Below the pieces are notes generated by a model, which worked only from the letters and a program-made list of their open reading frames with translations, was not told the DNA's origin and ran no database searches. The position numbers and the translations under genes were made by a program. 64,000 bases of DNA from Rhea pennata (taxonomy: Eukaryota; Chordata; Aves; Rheiformes; Rheidae), in NCBI RefSeq assembly GCF_028389875.1, contig NC_084669.1:27764567-27828566 (forward strand), written 5' to 3'. Below are positions 38,601 through 49,279 of this stretch, piece after piece; positions within the stretch are counted from its first letter, which is position 1, and the number at the start of each line of letters is the position of its first letter.

Positions 38601-40537
38601 CTGACAAAATCTTGCCCTAAATAATCATTAAATTAATTATTGCCCTCTGGCATTAACCTCTGACGTAAGTGACCGTATGAGCCCTGATATGCTGATGTGC
38701 TTACTAGGAACACTTAATCTAAAAAAGGCAATTCCAGTAACAGAATATGAGACAATTTATAGTTGTTTCACTTGAGGTCTGTTACAGAAATATTTATCAG
38801 CAGTCGCTGTGATCCTGCTACAGGAGGGAAGGGCAAGGACTTCAGTCTGTAAAGGCCTCTTAAAAAAAATGACCTTGGACCACAGCATTTTTCTGTATGT
38901 TAGTGCCTTGAGGAAAGAAATAGTTGGCTTAATTAAACATGGCATCTTTGTGCGCTTAGTAGCTGAACATCAGGGGCTACCACAGGAAGATATTTTGTTA
39001 AATACATGCACAGAATCTGCATGCATGTGGCACAGAAGAGCTTTAAAAGACCCTTCTGAGGACACAGGATGTCTGAGGATACAGACATGTTTTTAAGCTG
39101 CTAAGAAAGGTAGGAGCCCAGCCTTCTCATAGGTGACATCTAAAGAGCAGGACATCAGCTTTAAAAGGTACTCCTGACAATCGTATCTTTAAAATCCAAA
39201 GTCACCATTATGAAAGGTGTATCACAAGTCCCTGAGTCACTTGCTTCCCGTGGACGCTGTCTTTCAAGCAGACTAACAGGCCCACTTGAGATTTCAAATT
39301 GGATGGAATTCATGGTGGTAGAGATCTTACTCTGAAGAAAGTCACAAAACCTATTAGTTCTTTTCCAAAAGGTATTATGTAAGTGCTAGCATGTTTTAAA
39401 TAAACTGGCACCTTTTGTACCAGTTAATACTTGAATTTGGTAAAACACTTGGTGTCGTTCTCTTTGTTGCACAGCTTAATCGAGCTGAATTTGAAGATCA
39501 AGACGATGAGACCAGAGTACAGTACGAGGGCTTCCGGCCTGGGATGTATGTTCGAATAGAGATTGAGAATGTGCCGTGTGAATTTGTCCAGAATTTTGAC
39601 CCTCATTATCCTATTATCCTGGGTGGCTTAGGCAACAGTGAAGGAAATGTTGGATATGTACAGGTATGTAGCGAAAGCTGCAGAGTGCGCTCTGTATCAG
39701 CATGGGTGTGTTTCAGCATAGTTGGAGTCAACTTTTATTTTTTGATTGTTAAGGATATGGTAAATGGAGAGGAATCTTCATCTTTGTCTTGAATAGGAAC
39801 ATATTCTGTGCTTTTGACACTTATCTTTACAGTCAGACATTGGATTTTTACAGGCTTAATTGAATGACTGGAAAAGTTATTTATATTTTGATTCTGCGGA
39901 GAGGTCTTGGTCAGGACTGAATTCCGCTGTTGTTACAATTGCTAAATCACAAGTTTAAACTGTACTCTTAGTTTGTGGTATAAAGACAAGTGACTAGAGA
40001 AAAAGTTACTAGTGTGTGTATCTTTAAATATCATACATGCTCATACGCACACAAACATGATCTTAAAATAAGTGAAATACTGACTAGCTTTATCTTTCCA
40101 GTCAACCTAATGTTAATGAAAATGTTCTAAGATATAAAGCTTACTCTGTAAAAATTTCTAGTGTTAAATCAAAGTTGTTCTCAATCATTTCTAAAATTAA
40201 GACTTGAATTTCAGAATTAATATTGTTATCCTGTAATAGCATTGTTCATCTTTTCTTCTAATTAGTTACGCCTGAAGAAGCACCGATGGTATAAGAAAAT
40301 ACTTAAGACACGTGATCCTTTAATCCTCTCATTAGGGTGGAGGCGATTTCAGACTATCCCTATGTTCTACATTGAAGATCACAACGGGCGCCACAGGCTT
40401 CTGAAGTACACACCACAGCATATGCATTGTGGAGCAACTTTTTGGGGTGAGTGGGGGGGGGTGTGGAGTTACCATCCCCGGTTGTTTTATTGTTATAAAA
40501 CTCTCAAGCCTTAGAGGGTATATCATAGGGTGTTCTG

Positions 40538-40568
<31 letters not shown>

Positions 40569-43500
40569 TTTTTTTTTAACAACCCCCCCCACCCCCCTGA
40601 CACACATGCACTTCATTCCACCCATCCTCGTAACCAGCTAGTAGCTTTCAGGATGAGAAGTTTCTATCTTTCAAATGTATCTTCCCTATGGAATATAAAA
40701 TAACACTGAATAGCATAGCAAAATAAGCAATTGTGAAAAGAGAGAGAGGGAAGTGGTGCTGGATTATTTGGCTTTTAATTAAATTCTGAGTATTTTAGCT
40801 GGGTGGTGTCATTTCAGCTGTGTCTAGAGAGACAGAGTGTGAGAGCTTGTGCACGTTACAGGCCAAACCCTGCAAATGGTTCTGTATATGAGTAACTTCT
40901 CTTGCAAATTTCTTGAACTTCAGTGGGGCTATTTATGTGAGTAATGGGTCGAATGCTTTACTTAGCCTGTCTCCAGTCTTACTGATTTGGAACATTCAGC
41001 ATGTCTAAGCTTTCTGGGTTTTTTTTCCAGTATACTAAGCTACCTTTAAATAGAGGTTAGATATTATGTAGTAAAGCACTTCGTAATTTTTTATTTATTT
41101 CTCTTATAGGCCCCATCACTCCTCAGGGCACAGGCTTTTTGGCAGTTCAGTCTGTCAGTGGCACAACGGTAGGTCTGACCTACAGATTGGAGAGGAAAAT
41201 CTGTGTATATTAAAGCAGTGATGTTGTAGGATCTGAGAAGTTAGGAGAACTTTAGCTTTTGAGAGATATATGGTGATGAGATAGAGAAGTAGATGAAGAC
41301 CTTTTTTTTTTTTTTTTAAAGTCTTCATCTGCTATGCTAAAAATGACAAATGGTGCTTCATTGTTTTCTATAGAAGGTTTTGTCTGCTTATTTTTCAGGT
41401 ACTAAGTACTTAGATAACTTTAAAATCGTTTTCACCAGATGAGCTGTTGATACTTCTGAAAGAGTTTGTCTTCAGTCTGATTTGTTTGCATCTTAGCAGA
41501 ATGCTTATGGGTATCTGAATTATTTTAATGCTTGAACAGTATTTATCAAACATTAACTTTGTTGCATATATGTTATCTAGAGATAGATCCATGTTTACAT
41601 ACAGCACCTAGCAGTAGTTTCAGAAGGCATTGTAATGAGCATGACAATCAGAGTGGTGATCCCTGTCTCTGTCCTAAAATACACCTTGTGTAAGTCCTAT
41701 TGCATAGTCGTCTTTTGATACATGTTAGGTGTATAACAGTGACTTTGCAGAATCACAGAGTCACAGAATAGGTAAGGTTGGCAGGGACCTCTGGAGATCA
41801 TCTAGGCCAACCCCCCTGCTCAAGCAGGGTCACCTAGAGTATGTTAGACAGAGTTTCATCCAGGCAGATTTTGAATGTCTCCAGAAAAGGAGACTCCACG
41901 ACCTCTCTGGGCAACCTCTTCCAGTGCTCCGTCACTCTGTGAAGAAATTCCCCCTCATGTTCAGGTGGAACTTCCTGTGGTTCAGTTTTTGCTTGTTGCC
42001 TCTTGTCCTTTTGCATAGAACAACTGAAAAGAGTTTGTCCCCATCCCCTTGACACCCTCTCTTCAGTTACTTATCCACTTTGATAAGACTTAAGCAGTGC
42101 ATAAAGCCCTGTTTTACTCTGAGGTGTTCTGTCTGGGTAAGATTCTGTTTCAAAAAGAGAACACAGCGAAGCACATAAAAAGAACTCTCAGATTGCTTCC
42201 AAGTTAGTTACAGTGGCAGTTCTGAAAATCTCATTAGTGAATGGTAGGAATGTAATGTCACCAGTAAGGTAACTAGTCTGTACAAAGTTGATTTGTATTT
42301 GTCATGCTGTGTTGCTCCTGTAAAGGTTATAAATTCTGAACTCAACCTATAAAAAGCTGTGAAATTGTGCCAGCAAAATTGTTTCTTCAGTTTTTGGTAA
42401 TACATGCATAGTTACACACACTAAGCACTGTCTGTCTCTGTCGTATGTTTCAGCCTGATTTCCGGATAGCTGCCACAGGAGTTGTGCTTGATTTAGATAA
42501 ATCCATAACTATAGTAAAGAAATTAAAGTTAACTGGTTTTCCATTCAAAATTTTTAAGAACACCTCTTTTATTAAGGTATGTATGTATGTTTCCGTGCTG
42601 TAAAACCGTTAAGTACCAATATTAGGAAGAAACTTGACTCAGCTCACCTGGCTTTCCTAAGGCAGCAGTTCCCCATAGTTATTGCAGAGTTCTGGATCTC
42701 AGTAGCTGCTTGTATGTTTTGAGCACTGTTCGGTACAGTCTTTAAAGGTACTGGTCATTAGTCAATGAATATCAAATATTTATCAGACAAAAATGTTGGA
42801 TCAGTCTCCAGCCCTGGTGTCTTGCGTGCAGTTTTGATCCTGGCTAACTTCAGCCAGAGGACCAATGATTAATTCCAGCAGTGCTTAGGACTTCACAGCT
42901 ATGGTAATGAAAGTGTTTAGGGGCAGAAAGTGTGGCAGGAGTGAATTTTTCAGCTGCCCTTAATCAGACTTTCAAGCTGAGGAAGAGGTTAAATTATTTT
43001 TGATTTGGGGCAGTAAGCAACTAAGTACTCTCATCCTAACCAGCCAAGCACTCAAATATTTAAGTTAAGCATACACAGAGGTTTTTCTGAGTTGTAATTT
43101 ATGAAAGAAGTGCAAGTCCTGGAGAGCTGTATTGTATTAGTCTCATAGCTAGCAGTTTAAGACAGCTTATTTGCTTTAAGGTACAGTGTGTTCTAGCAAA
43201 TTATTGTGAAAGTGGACTGGGCAGATTCTCTAACATTTGTTCAGTTTTAGAGACAAAGATATATGTATTGCTAATGTTAAAAAGCTGTGTCTTTGATTGT
43301 GACTGAAATCAGATTTTTTAGTAACTTACCTGAAATTCACTTCAGTAGGTTTTGGTATGATCAGCGCACTTAGTGTAAAGACAGCATTCTGTTACTCAAT
43401 TTTCTTCATAAGACATGCTGGTGGGAATTACTTACGTTTTTGTGGCCAGTGTAGAGAGGCCAAAAAGACAGACTTAACATCTTGAATGATGGTGGGTAAT

Positions 43501-46193
43501 TCTCACTTTCAGGGAATGTTTAACTCTCAGTTGGAAGTGGCTAAATTTGAAGGTGCAGCAATTCGAACTGTAAGTGGTATCCGAGGACAGATCAAAAAGG
43601 CCCTCCGAGCTCCAGCAGGTGCTTTTAGAGCAACATTTGAAGACAAGTTGCTGATGAGTGGTAAGTTGGACTTTCCATGTAGGATTAATAGGGAACTGTT
43701 ACCACTTTCATCCTGCTTTGCATATTGAAAAGCAGCATCCCAGAATCACTGAAAATTGATAATTGAGATATGAATTCAAAGAGCATGACACCTCTCATGA
43801 GACACAGAATGAAATAAGAAAAACTATATTTTATCTTGAATTTTTTCATTTATGCTCAGAAGTCATATACTACACACATGAAAAGGTTTGTCTTGGAGAT
43901 CTATTTCTGTGAGAGCTGTAAAGTGTTTATACAGCTTGCTACACTTGTCTTCCTGAATATGTAAATAACCGGTATTTATTGGAACCAGTGTTAGAAGGGT
44001 ATTTTTTTGATAAATCCGAAGAGTGGCATTGTAACTCTTTAACCAAGAGTTTTTCTTGTGCGCGCGTGTGTGTGTGCACATGTGTGTGCATGTGGGCAGG
44101 GGGTGGGTAGTGATCTGTTGTAGTTGCTCCGTATAGCTGTGATCATGACAACATGAGTTTGTGATTATCTGGGTTTATATGATCTCTGTTTTCCTAAGCA
44201 CCATTGCAGTTATGGGTAGTGCAAAATCAAGTTATTTTATAAAAATAGGCAGAAGACGAACCATTTTCATCCACTGGGATATGGATATGGAATAACGGAT
44301 AGGGTGATTGGTATTCAGCTGGCTTGTCTTCAGGCGTATGTACTCTTTATGACCGTATATATGGAGTCTTGTGTAATATGGATATATAAATAATGTTATG
44401 TTGCTCTTGTGTGAAGTTGAGCAGATTTAGGGTTGGAGGAGGATTGTGCCCTGTCTAATGGATAGGTGAAATACTGGCCTATGGTCTAGATATTAATTAT
44501 CTAATCTGTTCAGATAATCTTTGTTTCGGCTGCAGATGTGATGAACTGTGGTGTCAAAGCCAAGTAATACTTTCCTTCCTTTCAGATATTGTCTTTGTAA
44601 GGACTTGGTATCCTGTTTCTATCCCAGCATTTTATAACCCGGTAACATCCTTGCTGAAGCCAGCAGGTGAGAAAGATGATTGGAGAGGAATGAAGACAAC
44701 AGGCCAGCTGAGGCATGAACGAGGCATCAAACTGAAACAAAACAAAGATTCCCTCTATAAGGTATATTATGTCTGTGATTAATGGCAGGTGTTCATTGCA
44801 TAGGCATATGTGGTTTTGTATTTTTATCCTCAGGGCACAGTCTTTCCTGGCATAAGACAGGAAGGAAGTGGTGGAAAGCCAAGTGTTGCGTGTCAGTGAT
44901 AGTTGATAGAGGAATTGGTGGAGCAGAAGTCTCCTCCAAAAGCATACTGAGACTTCTGTTATAGTAAAACAGGGCTGAACGTACCATCCACAGCCAGGTG
45001 CAAAGATGTCAGAAAACTATTTTTCTGAAAGGTGGAAAATGAAAGATTTTAAAAATTATTAATCTTACATGCTTTACATCCATTCTTTTAGCCTATAGTG
45101 AGGGAGAAAAGGCATTTCAATAAGCTGCACATTCCCAAAGCGTTGCAGAAGGCACTGCCTTTCAAGAACAAGCCTAAGAATCTTGAGAAGAAAGGAAAGA
45201 CTCCAAAAGACCAGTGGCGACCAGCAGTTATCAGGGAGCCTCATGAAAGACAGGTAAGGATCATTTATTCTCAAAACAAGCACTCCCCAAGAGTAAATGC
45301 ATTGCTTAAGCCATTTCTAACTAACTGTTTTAGCACTTGAATGTTCTTATACTTCATATATAAATGAGCATAGTGGAAAAGCTGTCTCCTATTTGTTTTA
45401 CTCATTTTCTCTGCTTGGTACACATATATGCAATTGAACCTGAGTGGTTGGTGTAGTAGGTCACCTGAGGCCTAAATGTGACTCTTGTCCTTGTTGTGGC
45501 ATTTCCAAGGTATTTCAGTTGGGCACAAAGCTCTCAGTGCGAGTGACTTAATTTAACAGCTTCATTTGTCTTGTCATTGCTATTCATTATTAACAAAGAA
45601 GAGGAAGTGAAGCAAATTACCTACTTCAAAAACTGAGAACTGTAAAGAGCTTGCAAAGGCAAGAAGAGCCAAACTTCCATTTAGGCTTCCTGAGAAGTTA
45701 CGTATTTTATGGTAGCATTTAGGCACAACATCTTAAATAATATCTAACCAAAATCAGAGTTCCTAAAAACTAAGCCTTTAACTTCACAACAAGTTAAAGT
45801 AATTAAATCATTTTAGAAATGGGAAACAGGTCCAAAAATAATTAGGAACTTGCATTGAATCACTGATTCATTGTTTGGCTCTTTGCTGAAATTGAACTAC
45901 TTTTGCTCATCAAAATCGAACTGTTTGTATGTTGATCCTTTTTTTTTCTGTTTTAGATATCCGCGTTGCTTAGTGCTTTGAGTACAGTGAATAATCACAA
46001 GATTAAGAAAGCCAAAGTAAAACATCGTCAGCAGCTTAAAGAATATCTCAAAGTTAAGCAGAAGGAGGAAGAACAGAAATTAAAGAGGCAAAAGGAGGCT
46101 AAGAAAAAAATCTATCGCATGTTGGGACAAAGAGAGAAGAAGAGGCAGAAGTCAAGCTTGAAGGGATCTAGTGAGGGAGAGAAGAGTATGTAA
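23633..46193 (+). CDS. BMS1: BMS1 ribosome biogenesis factor (complete, 22 coding exons)
   Basis: Nucleolar GTPase-related factor of the small-subunit processome; in yeast it works with Rcl1 in early 18S rRNA processing and 40S assembly. The exons splice to 1305 codons, close to the roughly 1280 aa I recall for the human protein. Order: a Lys/Arg-rich N-terminus with KKKH and KKRRR; a G domain with P-loop GPPKVGKST at residues 89-97 and [16 protein letters not shown] after it; THLD in place of the usual NKxD base-recognition motif, as in the family; an AARP2CN-type region around 230-320 ([19 protein letters not shown]); a long Asp/Glu/Ser-rich stretch in the large 803-bp exon (about 413-680); then the conserved C-terminal RIBIOP/DUF663-type region ([54 protein letters not shown]) and a Lys-rich tail. 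All junctions are GT-AG and in phase, with no frameshift. The ATG at 23633 is chosen because its peptide begins with the family's MEE...KKKH pattern. Confidence 0.97.
24370..24394. repeat. Poly-T tract in BMS1 intron 2
   Basis: Run of about 25 T. Intron 2 (24119-25568) has no other recognisable element. Confidence 0.9.
25850..25908. repeat. (TTTG)n-like tract in BMS1 intron 3
   Basis: T-rich simple repeat with GTTT units. The rest of intron 3 (25649-26941) is AT-rich, with a CA/TA dinucleotide tract near 26721-26775, and holds no gene. Confidence 0.85.
27169..27190. repeat. Poly-T tract in BMS1 intron 4
   Basis: Run of about 22 T shortly after the exon 4 donor. Intron 4 (27131-27601) is otherwise plain AT-rich sequence. 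Confidence 0.9.
27745..29089. other. BMS1 intron 5
   Basis: Contains a GC-richer island (about 28470-28745) with overlapping open frames on both strands. Neither is recognisable or has matching splice sites, so it is reported as plain intron. Confidence 0.6.
31397..32199 (+). CDS. BMS1: BMS1 large acidic exon 9
   Basis: The longest BMS1 exon, encoding about 268 residues dominated by Asp, Glu and Ser with short basic breaks (for example [13 protein letters not shown]). Low-complexity acidic linkers are typical of this family between the G-domain half and the C-terminal half. Confidence 0.9.
32930..34068. other. BMS1 intron 10
   Basis: AT-rich intron with no recognisable repeat or gene. Introns 6-9, 11-13 and 16-21 are similar, apart from the repeats listed separately. 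Confidence 0.6.
37201..39474. other. BMS1 intron 14
   Basis: Largest BMS1 intron, about 2.3 kb. It carries a short CR1 3'-end fragment (38218-38280). Nothing else is recognised. Confidence 0.6.
38218..38280 (-). mobile_element. CR1 LINE 3'-end fragment
   Basis: Complement of the CR1 terminus: ATCACAGAATCACGG, then GGAAGAGACCTCTGGAG and ATCTAGTCCAACA. Only about 60 bp remains. It lies antisense within BMS1 intron 14. Confidence 0.85.
40538..40577. repeat. Poly-T tract in BMS1 intron 16
   Basis: About 40 nt, nearly all T with one A, followed by short C runs. It causes the phenylalanine-rich or lysine-rich spurious frames here. Confidence 0.9.
41751..42090 (-). mobile_element. CR1 LINE, 5'-truncated, in BMS1 intron 17
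   Basis: Antisense CR1 3' end of about 340 bp: AATCACAGAGTCACAGAATA, GGTTGGCAGGGACCTCTGG and ATCTAGGCCAACCC, continuing to CCTTGACACCCTCTCTTCAG. It is more diverged than the 4846-5320 copy and has no coding capacity. Confidence 0.92.
44058..44102. repeat. GT/GC-rich dinucleotide tract
   Basis: Imperfect (TG)n with CG interruptions in BMS1 intron 19, ending in a G-rich GGGCAGGGGG stretch. Confidence 0.8.
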
Positions 46194-46459
46194 ACTTTCA
46201 TATTTCAGGCCAAATCATAAAGTAGGATAGCTATGCAATTTTCTGTTAAAGAAACAAAAAGGCCTTGGACTGCACTAAAATTGCTTTTAAGAGGAAAAGA
46301 AAAAAAGAAATATGACCTTATTCAAGCTCTTGAATACTTTTGGAAATGTACATAAATCAGATGTAGAAGTATGGATTTGGTTTTTTTTTAAACAGTATTC
46401 CAGAGGACTTTGTATTTCATTATATTTCTATCCATACTGCACACTGTCCAGCTAATAAA
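46194..46459 (+). terminator. BMS1 3' UTR and polyadenylation signal
   Basis: Short 3' UTR of about 280 bp ending at AATAAA (46454-46459). It directly follows the stop codon at 46191-46193. Confidence 0.75.
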
Positions 46460-49114
46460 GTATTTTAACATCAGTGACTGAATATTGTTTGTAAGTGCTT
46501 TGTCTTAGTTTCAGTGGACTTCCATGGAAAAGGAACTCCCCTGAGTAAGAGCCTCTGTGCTTCTCTCAGCAGGTCTGTGGAGCCATTGTCTTAGTTTTGC
46601 CCTTGACAAATCTTCCATTAAAGGCATCAAGATCGGCTGTTACTGGGCAAGAGTTTTGCATTTTCAAGCTTTGTGCTAGTGGGTGTCACCAGTAGCACTC
46701 TCCTGTTAGGTCACCTTGTGCTGCATGAAAGCATCTCTGGGAGTATTACTTAGGCTTATCGCTCTCTCACTGTATCTAAAACATATTTTCAGAAAGGTGT
46801 TTTATCCAGATCATCTGTTACCGAAGCAGTTTGGGGCACCCTGGCTGTGGGCAGGACCTTCACTGACGACAACTTCCTGGGCGAGCAGTGTCAGACCTTT
46901 CCCAAGTGTGTTAACTCCAGGTGACTTTCTGTGAAATATGCCTCACTGGGGTAAGTTACTTCCCTTGGGAACATCTTCTGACAGCTCGATTTAATGGTAT
47001 GTTAGGCTTTCTTCAGATGAGCGGAGGCAAGAGGTGGTAGAAGGTTTCAATCTTGTTAACTGATGAAATCTTTCTCAACATGAGAAAATGCTTTGAACCA
47101 CCATTCTGTGGAAGAGCAGAGGAATTTATTTTCATTATATCATATATGGCTTTGGTTACCGTGTCATGCCTATTTTTAATACTTCATCTTCAAACTCATA
47201 GTGGGTCAGATAAGATCAGTAATTTCTTGGTCTCTTTCCTGAACAATTTCCCCCTTTATCAAACCAAAATTCATTATTATTACACTGTGGTAATATTTGT
47301 TAACTCAGATGGGAGATCACAGCTGGGATTAGGCTCCCTTTCACAAAAGTGTTCTGCTGAATGGTTTTGTAGAGTTTCATGTAAACGTTTAACATTCCAG
47401 GATTTTCTTAATTTAATCTCAATGTTCTGTGCTCCTAATTTTGAAATTCTAATGCATCCATTTTTGTCTATATGATACGGAGCTGAGACCAAACTCAAAT
47501 TAATTCGCCTATATTTTCCTTATAAGGCTCAACTGAGGTCATATGAATATGAAAACATGAGACTTACTTTTTAGATAATAGAAGAGTCTTCGTCAAATAC
47601 GCCGTTGGTGCCTTTAGAGGTGTACGGCAAGGCTGACGGCCACACTGCAGCATGGAGCGGCCCGCTATTACTTTGTTCTGCAGTATTGTTTCTTCTGTCC
47701 TGTTGTGCTAGATTATGTCTCGAGAACTAGCAAGGAAATGCTTCCATTAATCCCACGGTTTTGATGCGGTTGTGAGCAATGGGGATCTTCCGTTTTATGG
47801 GCTGATACGTACCTTCTGCATGTTTACCCTTGCATTTGCCCTGACAGTTTATGACAAGTAATTGCAGTTCTATGAGCACTAAGGAAGTAACCACTGCACC
47901 ATGTGACCAAAAGTTTCACTTTTGCTGTTTGTATTTAATCAAAAATAATTTTGATCTCTTCCCTGCATGTACTGAAGTGCGCAGCCTTTTGCTAGTTTGC
48001 TGAAAATAGCTCAGCCAAAGACAAAAATGGAGCAGTAGTGTTCTTCAGTCTTGTTTTCATTGCAGAGAGGTCCGTTCAGAGAGCTGACAAAGGATGGAAG
48101 TGTTCCCTCCTGCAAGGACTATGAAATGCAGAGTCTTTTTTTATTTTGGAAATTTATGAGCAAGAGCGGGTTTAGTAACCACTGCAGAATCTGTCATTGC
48201 AATGGACTTGAGGAGGCCTCGTGCTGCCCAGGTTTTACGGTGATAGAGAGCTTGGCCGGGGTCCAGCGTATTTGCTAATTGTTCTTGGGCCGTGATTTAC
48301 AGCGCTCTGGGGAAGGTCACTATAAATCCTCTGCTGCAGCATGAGGGAAGAGGCATACAATGTATAGATTAAAATCATCGCTGTGGGTATTTGTCCGAAA
48401 ATGATAACTATTCTAGAGCTTTTGCATAGCTGAGAGATTGCATGAATATTGTACGTGAAGACATCTACCAGAGTCCTGGTAACAGAAGTGTTTGTTTTTC
48501 ATCCAAAAAGACTAGAAAGTATTTGTTTTTAATATTAGCAATGGCCTCTAATAGAGCTTTTGGCCTGCTTTTCACATTGTGTTTCTTAGTTTTATCCCCA
48601 TGGAATATGAAGGGGAAGTGGTTAGTCCTGAAAAGTCTAATGCTAGAGCTGGGCTAAGTCCTAAACTTGTCCCTGGTGGTGCAGCACTGCCGCTGGCTGA
48701 CTCCCAGCCGTGAGGTTTGGGCTGGGGACCGGCTGTGCACCTGCACCGCCGTCCGGGCGGGCGAAGCTGCTGGCTGTGGCCAACGTGATGGTGTGCACTG
48801 AGGTGACCCCAAAAGCAGGAGGAAACCTCCAGGGGGGTGACGTTCCCAGCATCTGCTGGGAAGTCCGTTCTCCGGTGCTCTCAGTGCTGCTCCAGAGCCA
48901 ACAGTGTAAAACTGTATCTGTCAGGGGGAAAAACAAATTAAAAAAATCAGTCTTCCCCCCTACTAGTCAGCTGGTGGAGCAGAGCAGAGGGCTGGGGTTA
49001 TCGGAGAGGCCTGCTGGCACTGCTCCTGTGCTGGCAGGTGGCTGAACAAGGGCTGAGCAGCTCTTATCTCGAATGAATGCAGTCAGCCCCGCGGGAGGTG
49101 CAAATAATTAGCAG
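46460..49114. other. Intergenic, no gene seen
   Basis: Sequence downstream of BMS1. Open frames (46716-46934, 47053-47475, 48710-49045) are not recognisable. GC content begins to rise near 48650. Confidence 0.5.
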
Positions 49115-49191
49115 CTGTGTTCATGATTAAGCCCCAGGCAAACTTTAAAAACTGTGTTCATGATTAAGCCCCAGGCAAACTTTAAAAACTG
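49115..49191. repeat. Exact 37-bp tandem duplication
   Basis: The segment beginning CTGTGTTCATGATTAAGCCC is repeated without mismatch at 49152, plus a 3-base partial third unit. Zero divergence suggests a recent slippage event. Confidence 0.95.
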
Positions 49192-49279
49192 CAGCAAAAA
49201 CAAAGTCTTTTGTAAAATGGCTTCTATGTTAAAAGGAAAAAACAAAATCTTTCAGGAGGGCACTTCATCAGCACGTTCT

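Larger units (their letters stand above)
23633..46193 (+). other. BMS1: BMS1 coding exon coordinates
   Basis: Coding exons read from splice sites and frame: 23633-23808, 23928-24118, 25569-25648, 26942-27130, 27602-27744, 29090-29211, 29925-30121, 30704-30843, 31397-32199, 32828-32929, 34069-34226, 34762-34843, 35831-35907, 37018-37200, 39475-39663, 40266-40446, 41110-41168, 42454-42576, 43513-43660, 44586-44761, 45092-45253, 45957-46193 (includes the stop). The lengths sum to 3918 bp, exactly 1306 codons with the stop. Confidence 0.93.
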
